From positions 32,849,564-32,894,697 of the forward strand of contig CAIIXF020000007.1 in assembly GCA_903813345.2 (NCBI GenBank): DNA of 45,134 nt, in the 5' to 3' direction. The notes beneath the pieces are model-generated. The model searched no databases and was not told the DNA's origin. It was given only the letters and a program-made list of their open reading frames with translations. Positions 30,880-40,645 of this stretch are shown here, piece by piece. Source of the DNA: Owenia fusiformis (Eukaryota; Annelida; Polychaeta; Sabellida; Oweniidae). A program made the translations under genes and the position numbers. Within the stretch, counting starts at the first letter, position 1; each line of letters begins with the position of its first letter.

Positions 30880-31240
30880 ACATTAGTCCCAATCACGCAA
30901 ATCCCTTGAATGTCCCAGGACATCCTGCAAATTTAGGTGGATGTCCCGCAAAATCCCGCAAATTTAGGGCACGTTGTCTAAAACATCTGTCCCTCTATGA
31001 AGTTTTTGGTGGTAAACCTGTTAACTGTCCCGCAATTAGAGTGTTTGTCCCTCGAATGGTCCCGCGAAATCCCGCAAATTTGATAAAAAAAATTGGCCTA
31101 TTAGCGCAATCACGCAAATGCCTTAAATGTCCCGCGAAATCCCGCGAATTTAGTACATGTCTCGCAAAATCCCGCGAATTTTGGCACTGGGTCTAAAAAA
31201 TCTGTCCCGCGAGAAAATCTTTAGGGGTTGACAGTACTGG
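30880..31240. repeat. TCCCGCAAATTT-type short repeat cluster
   Basis: The phrases TCCCGCAAATTT, TCCCGCGAAATCCCGC and TGTCCCGC recur at irregular 15-40-bp spacing. The end reads GGGGTTGACAGTACTGG, a complement-like partner of the CCTGTCAACTGTCCCGC starts. Confidence 0.5.
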
Positions 31241-31243
31241 TAT

Positions 31244-31270
31244 GAGGTAGGAGGTTTTTTATACAAAGCC
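31244..31270. mobile_element. Solo right end of the Mutator-like TIR family
   Basis: GGAGGTTTTTTATACAAAGCC equals the right terminus of the element ending at 43845. No matching left end with a 9-bp duplication was found nearby. P-element sequence resumes immediately after. Confidence 0.55.
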
Positions 31271-32172
31271 TTCGCAGTTACTTTTAAAACTTTAACATCC
31301 TGTTCAACCCACTTCATTCTAGATCTGATTAGGTTTTGGACCTGTTAGCTCAGTCATGGCAGGCATTTTGAATGTCTTAAGAAAAGTTAGTGAGCGATAA
31401 TACTTTGTATCATATTGGAATGGTGTTTTTCGTTTTCATAGTTTAACTATTTAGTAGCTTTAAAATAATTTCAGGTGTCTTCAGTTGTAAAAGCCTATGT
31501 TACTGGTGAAACGACATTCGACAGCAAGTCGCTACTACAGTCTCAGCTGTATGCGTCTGACTCGAGAGCAGAAGGTCCTGGGTTTGATTCCCGTATGGGG
31601 CGTTGAATTTAGCACACTCTCTTTCGAGTCTAGTATCTGGCTCGGTACAATACAGCTCCCCGACGGACGTGCCCAAGGGTCGTTACATTGGTGTCAATGT
31701 GGGATTGCCCTTGTGAATCAGTTATGACGGGACGTCGTCTTCTAAGAGGGGACTGTGTAATGACCTTCGATAGCAAGTCGCTACTACAGTCCCAGCTGTA
31801 GTGGGTAGCCCTTATGGCTCAGGGGTAGAGCGTCTGACTCGAGAGCGAAGGTCCTGGGTTCGATTCCCGTATGGGGTGTTTAATTTAGCACACTCTCTTT
31901 CGAGTCTAGTATCTGGCTTGGTACACTACAGCTCCCCGATGGACGTGCCCAAGGGTCGTTACACTGTTAACAGTAGTTATATGCGATCATTTTGTTAAAA
32001 GAAATCAGCAAAAACTCCTGACTACTTTTTAATTGTTGGCCATTTTGAATTTTTCAATCCTAAAATCTTGTCTGTAAGGTCTTGTTTACACATTTTCAGG
32101 TGAACCGTTTGGTAGATCAATTTCAAATTTTCAGGTATGATTCTTAGTATGAAAATCTAGAAATGATTAGTT
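31271..32172 (+). mobile_element. Pearl-type element P, unit 1, 3' part
   Basis: Collinear with 32408-32880: CAGTTRCTTTTAAAACTTTA, GATTAGGTTTTGGACCTGTT, TTTCAGGTGT and TTGTAAAAGCCTATGTTA. A SINE dimer interrupts it at 31505-31964. It ends with a single P monomer and runs straight into unit 2. Confidence 0.75.
31505..31964 (+). mobile_element. tRNA-derived SINE dimer
   Basis: Two head-to-tail units share GCAAGTCGCTACTACAGTC, the tRNA-like head, and TTTAGCACACTCTCTTTCGA...CCAAGGGTCGTTAC. Unit 2 has intact boxes: A, TGGCTCAGGGG at 31815-31825; B, GGTTCGATTCC at 31857-31867. Unit 1 lacks about 30 bp covering the A box, but keeps the B box at 31581-31591. The insertion site is intact in the paralogous repeat at 32650-32675. 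Not functional tRNA genes: acceptor pairing is imperfect and the anticodon arm is irregular. Confidence 0.8.
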
Positions 32173-34037
32173 TATGTCCCCACCACATAGTGTGGGGCCA
32201 TATTGTCAGTCTAGGCGCGTCCGTCCGTCTGTCTGTCCGTCCGTACATCCGGCAGTTTTCTCCAAAACCGCTACAGATATCATCTTCAAATTTTCAGGGA
32301 TAACTTATAAGTGCTTACAGATGTGGATGAAAAAAATTGAACTCGAAACCTACTTCCTGTCGGCCATTTTGAAGTCAAATGCTAAAATCCTTGTCTGCAA
32401 ACTTTAAGAAAATGGCTTCACAGTTGCTTTTAAAACTTTAATATCTTGTTCAGCTTACTTCATTCTACATTTGATTAGGTTTTGGACCTGTTAGCTCAGT
32501 CATGTCACCCATTTTGAATGTCTTAAGAAAAGTTAGCGCGCGATAATACATGTACTTTGTATCATATTGAATGGTGTTTTTGAGTTTTCATTCTTTAACT
32601 ATTTATTAGTTTTTTTATAAATAATTTCAGGTGTACTTTGTTGTAAAAGCCTATGTTATTGTTAACAGTGGTTATATGTGACAATTTTGTAAAAGAGAGT
32701 CAGCAAAATCTCATAATCACTTTTTTATTTTCGGCCACTTTGGATTTTTCCGTCCTAATATCTTGTCTGTAAAGTCTTGTCTACGCGTTTTGAGGTGAAT
32801 CGTTTGGTAGATCAATTTCAAATTTTCAGGGATGATTCTTAGAATGAAAATCTATAGATCTGATTAGTTTTTTGGCGTTCTGGGTAAATTTCAAGGCAGC
32901 CATTTTGGATTTTCCGTCCTAAAATCTTGTCTGTTAAGTCTTGTCTACGCATTTCAAGGTGAACCGTTTGGTTGATTAATTTCAAATTTTCAGGGATGAT
33001 TCTTAGTATGAAAATCTATAGATCTGATTAGTTTTTTGGCATTCTGGATAAATGTCAAGGCAGCCATTTTGGATTTTCTGTCCTAAAATCTTGTCTGTAA
33101 AGTCTTGTCTACGCGTTTTCAGGTGAACCATTTGGTGGATCAATTTCAAATTTTCAGGGATGATTCTTAGAATGAAAATCTAGATCTGATTAGTTTTTTG
33201 GCATTCTGGGTAAATGTCAAGGCAGCCATTTAGGATTTCCGTCCTAAAATCTTGTCTGTAAAGTCTTGTCTACGCATTTCCAGGTGAACCGTTTGGTAGA
33301 TCAATTTCAAATTTTCAGGGATGATTCTTAGTATGAAAATCTAGAACAGATTAGTTTTTGGCATTCTGGATAAATGTCAAGGCAGCCACTTTGGATTTTC
33401 TGTCCTCAAATCTTGTCTATAAAGTTTTGTTTACATGTTTTCTGGTTAACTGTGTGATGGATCAATTTCAAGTTTTTCAGGGGTGTTTCTTAGTATGAAA
33501 ATCTAGAACTGACTTATTTCTGGCATTCTGGGTAAATTTTAAGGTGGCCATTTTGGATTTTCCGTCCTCAAATTGTGTCGGTAAAGTCTTGTCTACTCAT
33601 TTTTAGGATAACCATTTGACGGGATCACCCCATCATGATATACCATGACATCTCATTTCTTCTCAGCCCTGAGATGCCATGATATAATGAGCTTGATTTG
33701 GCGATCCAGGAGAGCCCAAAATTGAGGATTTTTGAGATCTTTCATTCCAGCTCATATTTCATTTAATTGGGGTCATTAAACTTGTGTACGTGTACCTGTG
33801 CTAATATCTGCTGTTAAATACAATGCCTATTATGTAATGTATTGACATTAGGTAAATGATTACATGATAACTATCACACTTATTGACAGTTATTACTCTT
33901 CCCATCTGATGGGCTCAGATCACAGAATATGCCTCATAATATCAGAGCATGTTTCAGGTGAAACAGAAAGATGCTATGAGTATCAGAATGGGATCACCCA
34001 TAGGTGGGGACATTTTGTACACATTTGTGTTCTTGTA
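32173..34037 (+). mobile_element. Pearl-type element P, unit 2 (hairpin, GTCY block, ~162-bp core array)
   Basis: 5' hairpin TATGTCCCCAC...GTGGGG (32173-32200), (GTCY)n at 32218-32250, unique segment to about 32730, then core monomers with starts (GGATTTTCCGTCC block) near 32742, 32907, 33071, 33233, 33393 and 33555, that is 160-165-bp spacing. The 3' end resembles CACCCATAGGTGGGGACATT at about 33992. This is the architecture of bivalve pearl and Drosophila DINE/HINE elements, regarded as non-autonomous Helitron/Helentron relatives. No protein is encoded. Confidence 0.75.
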
Positions 34038-34354
34038 TACAGAATGTTTTCAATAATTGAGTTAAGAATTCAGCTCACCATATCGATACCAATCCTTTAT
34101 TTTATCTGATGTTTTGTTATATCAAAGAAAAGCCTACTACACGGAAAAGGTGTATCATTTGCGGGTAACCTTCACTTCTCTTTGAAGTCTAATAACGCTA
34201 GATGTAAAAACTATTGAAAATGGTGCTAGCGTACCATACCCTAAAATGTATGTTTTTCTTTTTAACTAATTCTTAATCTCACAATATGGTGACTTGATAA
34301 TATTTGTATAATACCCTACATGTATTAATTTGGGAACACTCAAGCCCCTGGCCA
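34038..34354. other. Right end of the palindromic family, then unassigned sequence
   Basis: 34038-34097 matches the right terminus of 16709-17437 (AGAATGTTTTCAATAATTG, CTCACCATATCGATACC). The following 250 bp show no gene or known repeat. Confidence 0.5.
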
Positions 34355-34470
34355 GGATTTGCCAAAGGGGGGTCACATTTTGAAAAATTTCTGGGGGGTT
34401 CACTTTAGACAATTTTGGCCCAAAAATGGCCAAAATTATTTAAAAAGTGCTCAGAATGGTGAATAACTGC
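34355..34470 (-). mobile_element. G-tract dispersed repeat, partial copy
   Basis: Contains GTGCTCAGAATGGTGAATAA and GGCCAAAATT, the same blocks as 2041-2327 and (inverted) 28703-28866, with GGGGGG runs at 34372-34402. Confidence 0.55.
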
Positions 34471-34475
34471 ATGAT

Positions 34476-35178
34476 TATCCCACCGAACAAAGTTTGAGGG
34501 GATATAGGAAAGCTGTCCGTCCGTTCGTCCGTTCGTCCGTCTGTCCGTCCGTCTGTTTGTCCGGGCGATAACTCAAATACCGTTTCACGGATTTGATTCA
34601 AATTTTATAGGCTTATGCCTTATGGGTGTAGGACCTCTGCTCGAGAAGGAATTTTAAATATGGCCACTGAATTCAAAATGGCCGCCATTTTTCGTAAAAA
34701 ATGTAATCTTTAATAACTCAAATACTAGTTTGCAGATTTGGTTCAAATTTTATATGCTGATGCCTAGAGACACAGTAGATATGTTCGAGTAAAAATTTTC
34801 AAGATGGCGGCTAGATTTCAAAATGGTGGCCATTTTTCGTAAAAAAGGTAATCTTTGATAACTCAAATACCAGTGAACGGATTTGGCTCAGATTCTATAT
34901 GATGATTCGTAGGGACACAGTAGATCTGTTCGATAAATATATTTCAAGATGGCGGCTGAATTTCAAAATGGTAGCCATTTTTCATAAGAAAAAACGTAAT
35001 CTTTGATAAGTCAAATACCAGTGAACAGATTTGGTTCAAATTTTATATGCTGATGCCTAGAAACACAGTAGCTCTGTTCGAGAAAAAAATTTTAAGATGG
35101 CGGCTGATTTTTAGAATGGCTGCCATTTTTATTTTCATTTTCGTAATCTTTGGTAACTCAACTGCCGTTCGGTGGGAT
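34476..35178 (+). mobile_element. Pearl-type element Q (hairpin, GTCY block, ~145-bp core array)
   Basis: 5' hairpin TATCCC-accGAAC...GTTTgaGGGGATA (34476-34504), (GTCY)n at 34508-34563, then about four Q monomers with CCATTTTTCGTAA markers near 34685, 34830, 34975 and 35123. The right end GTTCGGTGGGAT (35167-35178) is the inverse of the left ATCCCACCGAAC. It has the same plan as element P but unrelated sequence. Non-coding. Confidence 0.75.
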
Positions 35179-35336
35179 TTGCTACTCCGTGGAGTTGCTG
35201 TTTTTCTAGTTTTGAAAGAATTTTGGCCAGGGGGGGGGTCTGCATATATAAGTATGTAAGCACCCCGTTTGTTATATAGAGGGAACACTGTGTATATAGT
35301 ATATATACACATATATTTGTAACTTCTCTGTTGCAG

Positions 35337-35522
35337 GTCCTAGTATTTGAGCTACACAGTGCCAAGTCGGCAGTTTCCCTCACAGACAAGCCACATTTAG
35401 GAGAGACTGTTGACCAAAAACTAAACATTCCTTTTCATTTACAAATATGGCTTAATGCTTTGAAATTAATTTTAAGATATGGTGGCTGGTTAGCATGGCC
35501 AATTTTAAAAAGAATTATGTGA
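35337..35522 (+). CDS. GLB1L-type gene, candidate last exon B
   Basis: Good acceptor (CTTCTCTGTTGCAG|GTC), phase 0, 61 codons and TGA. The first 25 residues, VLVFELHSAKSAVSLTDKP then HLGET, parallel exon A: V-FEL...V-(F/L)-DKP-LGE. They match the family C-terminus. The remaining 36 residues are unlike exon A and hydrophobic in part (IWLNALKLILRYGGWLAWPI), ending KRIM. A poly(A) signal follows at 35789. It could be an alternative last exon of the same gene, or the surviving last exon of a tandem gene copy. The strong splice and poly(A) context favours use. Confidence 0.82.
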   Translation, partial: VLVFELHSAKSAVSLTDKPHLGETVDQKLNIPFHLQIWLNALKLILRYGGWLAWPILKRIM

Positions 35523-35788
35523 TTTTTATTCGTGATTTTCAGTTGTGTAATAGAACTATATAGAACAACAACAAAAATCAGTGAATTCCAATAGTGATAC
35601 AATGGTGAGCTATTTCTGTAGAAAATTGTAAAGTAGCTTTGATGTTAAGTGGTGATATAGATTATTACAAATGAAAGTGTGTATACCATGAAGGTTTGGA
35701 TACCGGTGCCATGTATTAGGGTTGAATGAAAAGACCCAAAACTTGTCTTATTCATTCCATCTTGAATTGTTTATGATAAAGAATGACA

Positions 35789-35794
35789 AATAAA
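35789..35794 (+). promoter_or_regulatory. Poly(A) signal AATAAA for exon B
   Basis: AATAAA lies 267 nt after the TGA of exon B, in an AT-rich 3' UTR-like stretch, and is followed by a TTT-TGTG-rich segment. It is the best 3'-end signal near the GLB1L terminal exons. Confidence 0.6.
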
Positions 35795-35829
35795 TTGAAA
35801 TTACATATTTTGTGAACAAGTTTCTGCTT

Positions 35830-36219
35830 TTAATTCTATTCAAAAACAGTATATATAAACAGGCTATAAAATACTTAAGCATAAAGTCCCCACACACATA
35901 ACTGGACTTTCTCCATTGCCCAAATTACAGAACTAGGATAAAATTGAAATGGGGATTGGTGAATTAGCCACACATTTTTTGAGGTCATGATTCATGCGGT
36001 ACTAACTCCCCGGAACGTATCGAAACCAAAGCGTCTCGCAAAACCGTTAATTTGAATTTCAAACCTACCCTGTCTTTGAAAAATCAGTGATTGTGAGTCT
36101 CACTAAAAACTTCGCTAAAATGAGGTACTCCAAAAGCCCTGATATCTCGCCAGTTCTTGTATCCTCCCCCATATTCTGCGCAAGGACGCCTATTACAAAC
36201 CTCCATCGCTGCATCTACA
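35830..36219. other. Intergenic, nothing recognised
   Basis: No frame or repeat of note; slightly more CpG between 36000 and 36200. Confidence 0.4.
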
Positions 36220-36221
36220 TA

Positions 36222-36737
36222 CTGTACGCCCGGTATCATTCGCGTGCGATTTAGTTTCGCGCTTTTCGCGAGGGTGTTAAAATCGCGAAAAATTATCGTC
36301 GCGAAATTGCCAATTAAATCCCCGGGAATTTGTTTTTACCCGGGGCTCTGGTGCATTTCGTTTTGTGTAAAACGTTTCGTCTAGTGTTATTGGGCGATAA
36401 TTGGATGATTTCCACCAACATGTCTATTTACGTTGGCTAGTCAGGCCAACTACTACCAATGGGCCTAGGCTTAATAATGACATCGACGATATTATAGAAA
36501 CTGAAGTTCAAATTGCTAAAAATAACATGAAGTCCAAGCGTGGAACATATAAAGTGTACAACGACGCAGAAAAATTTGAAGTCTCTGAATCGACAGTTCA
36601 CTCCTTCAAAAGTCTGTTGCACAATAAGATTAAGGGAGATCTTGTGAAATTCGCGAAATTAAATAGCCGCGAAATCGTGTTTTCGCAAAATTCGCGAAAT
36701 TAAATCTCGCGAATAATACCGGGCGTTAAGCTTACAG
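36222..36737. mobile_element. 516-bp TIR element with TA target duplication
   Basis: The left end CTGTACGCCCGGTATCATTC and the right end (complement CTGTAAGCTTAACGCCCGGT...) form inverted repeats of about 45 bp; the left copy lacks 6-7 bp. Both sides are flanked by TA (36220-36221 and 36738-36739), as in Tc1/mariner-type elements. Subterminal TTCGCGAAATTAAAT-like motifs occur in both orientations. It carries a short transposase-like frame. Confidence 0.75.
36401..36703 (+). pseudogene. Transposase-like HTH fragment
   Basis: The 100-residue frame contains SKRGTYKVYNDAEKFEVSES followed by TVHSFKSLL. It resembles the RG(S/T)Y-KY----R-EI...VSESTVRS-K region that precedes the integrase core in several transposon-derived proteins, but the helix between the two blocks is missing. 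The frame ends inside the right TIR. Identification is by resemblance only. Confidence 0.35.
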
Positions 36738-36739
36738 TA

Positions 36740-37439
36740 TTTATTACATTAAACGCAACAGTTTGGAAAAATTCTACACGTCTGTTCGAAATTGATCAAA
36801 ACGTCCATGTGTCTTGCAAAATGCCCCGTCGAGACATTGACAATGATCGGATTGAGCTTAGTAGTCGACAATGATCGGATTGAGCTTAGTAATGTGCAAA
36901 TTATTCATGGAAGTAACAATAGTTAATCTACAAAACGGACTTTACAAAAGTAATGGATTCCCGCAAAACCGGGTTGGACGATTAAATTCAAAGCAACAAT
37001 CAATGCAAAATATCTAATGTTCATGTTGGGTTAATACAAGGTTTTCTTCAAGACAAATGCTTTTCTACGTGCATCGCATATGTACACACTACCCTACCAC
37101 GTGACCACTTGTAAAGGGGATACTGGATACAGTTAAGTTGCAAATGGAGAATGGGGGTTTATTTCCATATTTCTGAACGTAAACTACTGTAACGGCTAGC
37201 CTAATTTGGGTAGTGTGGGTGTTTTTAGACTAGGCTAGGTCACTTTGGGGATACGTTGTACACATTAAATGTACGTGTGAAAATAAAGAGACACAATAAT
37301 TAATGAAAGCTTAACAATATATATTCTGGCTTTATCCGCCTCAAAATTAATACAACACAAATTGATACTAAGTTTCAGTTTCAGAGGTGCAAATTATAAG
37401 TCCTTTATGCAATTATATTTGTATATTTATCTCTATATA
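36740..37439. repeat. Intergenic with a 28-bp duplication
   Basis: CAATGATCGGATTGAGCTTA occurs at 36841 and again at 36869, a 28-bp tandem duplication. No gene is seen. The E-box CACGTG lies near 37099. Confidence 0.5.
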
Positions 37440-39343
37440 TAAATGTTCATCACTAATATAGTTTTTCATCAGCTGAGCGATGCATATTCTAAGTCCACAG
37501 ATATAATCTTAAGTTCATCAAATGAGTTGGTGAATATTCTAAGTCTATCAAACTGAAGATGTATGGAATCTGCTAAGTTCTTCAGATTATCGATGAATAT
37601 TCTAAGTCCACCAAGTTGACGATATAATCTAAGTTCATCAAATGAGTCGGGAATATTCTAAGTCTATCAAACTGAAGATGTATGGAATCTGCTAAGTTCT
37701 TCAGATTATCGATGAATATTCTAAGTCCACCAAGTTGACGATATAATCTAAGTTCATCAAATGAGTCGGGAATATTCTAAGTCTATCAAACTGAAGATGT
37801 ATGGAATCTGCTAAGTTCTTCAGATTATCGATGAATATTCTAAGTCCACCAAGTTGACGATATAATCTAAGTTCATCAAATGAGTCGGGAATATTCAAAG
37901 TCTATCAAACTGAAGATGTATGGAATCGGCTAAGTTCTTCAGATTATCGATGAATATTCTAAGTCCACCAAGTTGAAGACATAAACTAAGTTCACCAAAT
38001 GGGCTGTAAATATTCTAAGTCTATCAAACTGAAGATGTATGGAATCTGCTAAGTTCTTCAGATTATCGATGAATATTCTAAGTCCACCAAGTTGAAGACA
38101 TAAACTAAGTTCACCAAATAGGTTGTAAATATTCTAAGTCTATCAAACTGAAGATGTATGGAATCTGCTAAGTTCTTCAGATTATCGATGAATATTCTAA
38201 GTCCACCAAGTTGAAGATATAAACTAAGTTCATCAAATGGGCTGTAAATATTCTAAGTCTATCAAACTGAAGATGTATGGAATCGGCTAAGTTCTTCAGA
38301 TTATCGATGAATATTCTAAGTCCACCAAGTTGAAGATATAAACTAAGTTCATCAAATGGGCTGTAAATATTCTAAGTCTATCAAACTGAAGATGTATGGA
38401 ATCGGCTAAGTTCTTCAGATTATCGATGAATATTCTAAGTCCACCAAGTTGAAGATATAATCTAAGTTCACCAAATGGGCTGTAAATATTCTAAGTCTAT
38501 CAAACTGAAGATGTATGGAATCGGCTAAGTTCTTCAGATTATCGATGAATATTCTAAGTCCACCAAGTTGAAGCTATAATCTAAGTTCACCAAATGGGCT
38601 GTAAATATTCTAAGTCTATCAAACTGAAGATGTATGGAATCGGCTAAGTTCTTCAGATTATCGATGAATATTCTAAGTCCACCAAGTTGAAGATATAATC
38701 TAAGTTCACCAAATGGGCTGTAAATATTCTAAGTCTATCAAACTGAAGATGTATGGAATCGGCTAAGTTCTTCAGATTATCGATGAATATTCTAAGTCCA
38801 CCAAGTTGAAGATATAATCTAAGTTCACCAAATGGGCTGTAAATATTCTAAGTCTATCAAACTGAAGATGTATGGAATCTGCTAAGTTCTTCAGATTATC
38901 GATGAATATTCTAAGTCCACCAAGTTGAAGATATAAACTAAATTCACCAAATGGGCTGTGAATATTCTAAGTCTATCAAACTGAAGATGTATGGAATCTG
39001 CTAAGTTCTTCAGATTATCGATGAATATTCTAAGTCCACCAAGTTGAAGATATAAACTAAGTTCATCAAATGGGCTGTAAATATTCTAAGTCTATCAACC
39101 TGAAGATGTATGGAATCGGCTAAGTTCTTCAGATTATCGATGAATATTCTAAGTCCACCAAGTTGAAGAAATAAACTAAGTTCACCAAATGGGCTGTGAA
39201 TATTGTAAGTCTATCAAACTGAAGATGTATGGAATCTGCTAAGTTCTTCAGATTATCGATGAATATTCTAAGTCCACCAAGTTGAAGATATAAACTAAGT
39301 TCATCAAATGAGTTGGTGAATATTCTAAGTCTATCAAACTTCA
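37440..39343. repeat. 119-bp satellite array (~16 units)
   Basis: The block TATTCTAAGTCTATCAAACT starts units at 37535, 37654, 37773, 37892, 38011 and so on to 39320, each exactly 119 bp apart. Units are nearly identical, with variants shared by neighbours (for example GAATCTGC versus GAATCGGC). Each unit holds four CTAAGT copies spaced 34, 29, 27 and 29 bp. 119 is not a multiple of 3, so frames shift from unit to unit. Confidence 0.97.
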
Positions 39344-40645
39344 GGCAACTATGGAGAATATTGGCTAAGTCCCTCAATATATACGTGAATATTCCTAAGT
39401 TCCTCTGGGCATCAAACTTCAGGCAACTATGGTGAATATTGGCTAAGTCCCTCAATATATACGTGAATATTCCTAAGTTCCTCTGGGCATCAAACTTCAG
39501 ACAACTTTGGGGAATATTGGCTAAGTCCCTCAATATATACGTGAATATTCCTAAGTTCCTCTGGGCATCAAACTCCAGGCAACTATGGTGAATATTGGCT
39601 AAGTCCCTCAATATATACGTGAATATTCCTAAGTTCCTCTGGGCATATTGGCTAAGTCCCTCAATATATACGTGAATATTCCTAAGTTCCTCTGGGCATC
39701 AAACTTCAGACAACTTTGGGGAATATTGGCTAAGTCCCTCAATATATACGTGAATATTCCTAAGTTCCTCTGGGCATCAAACTTCAGGCAACTTTGGGGA
39801 ATATTGGCTAAGTCCCTCAATATATACGTGAATATTCCTAAGTTCCTCTGGGCATCAAACTTCAGGCAACTATGGAGAATATTGGCTAAGTCCCTCAATA
39901 TATACGTGAATATTCCTAAGTTCCTCTGGGCATCAAACTTCAGACAACTTTGGGGAATATTGGCTAAGTCCCTCAATATATACGTGAATATTCCTAAGTT
40001 CCTCTGGGCATCAAACTCCAGGCAACTATGGTGAATATTGGCTAAGTCCCTCAATATATACGTGAATATTCCTAAGTTCCTCTGGGCATCAAACTCCAGG
40101 CAACTATGGGGAATATTGGCTAAGTCCCTCAATATATACGTGAATATTCCTAAGTTCCTCTGGGCATCAAACTCCAGGCAACTATGGTGAATATTGGCTA
40201 AGTCCCTCAATATATACGTGAATATTCCTAAGTTCCTCTGGGCATCAAACTCCAGGCAACTATTGTGAATATTGGCTAAGTCCCTCAATATATACGTGAA
40301 TATTCCTAAGTTCCTCTGGGCATCAAACTTCAGACAACTTTGGGGAATATTGGCTAAGTCCCTCAATATATACGTGAATATTCCTAAGTTCCTCTGGGCA
40401 TCAAACTCCAGGCAACTATGGTGAATATTGGCTAAGTCCCTCAATATATACGTGAATATTCCTAAGTTCCTCTGGGCATCAAACTTCAGACAACTTTGGG
40501 GAATATTGGCTAAGTCCCTCAATATATACGTGAATATTCCTAAGTTCCTCTGGGCATCAAACTTCAGACAACTTTGGGGAATATTGGCTAAGTCCCTCAA
40601 TATATACGTGAATATTCCTAAGTTCCTCTGGGCATCAAACTCCAG
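39344..40645. repeat. 78-bp satellite array (17 units)
   Basis: TTGGCTAAGTCCCTCAATAT starts units at 39361, 39439, 39517, 39595, 39648, then every 78 bp to 40584. The unit at 39595 has a 25-bp deletion. 78 = 26 codons and units contain no stop in two opposite frames. This gives a 347-residue minus-strand frame (39629-40672) and 128- and 116-residue plus-strand frames, all 26-residue repeats. I treat these frames as satellite by-products rather than genes. Confidence 0.97.

Noticed and set aside
24905-31270. One large Mutator-like element from 24905 to 31270
   Set aside because: The outer 9-bp flanks do not match and the interval contains collinear P-element and exon sequence.
31801-31880. 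Functional tRNA gene
   Set aside because: It lies in a SINE dimer. The acceptor stem has mismatches at two of seven pairs and the anticodon arm is irregular.
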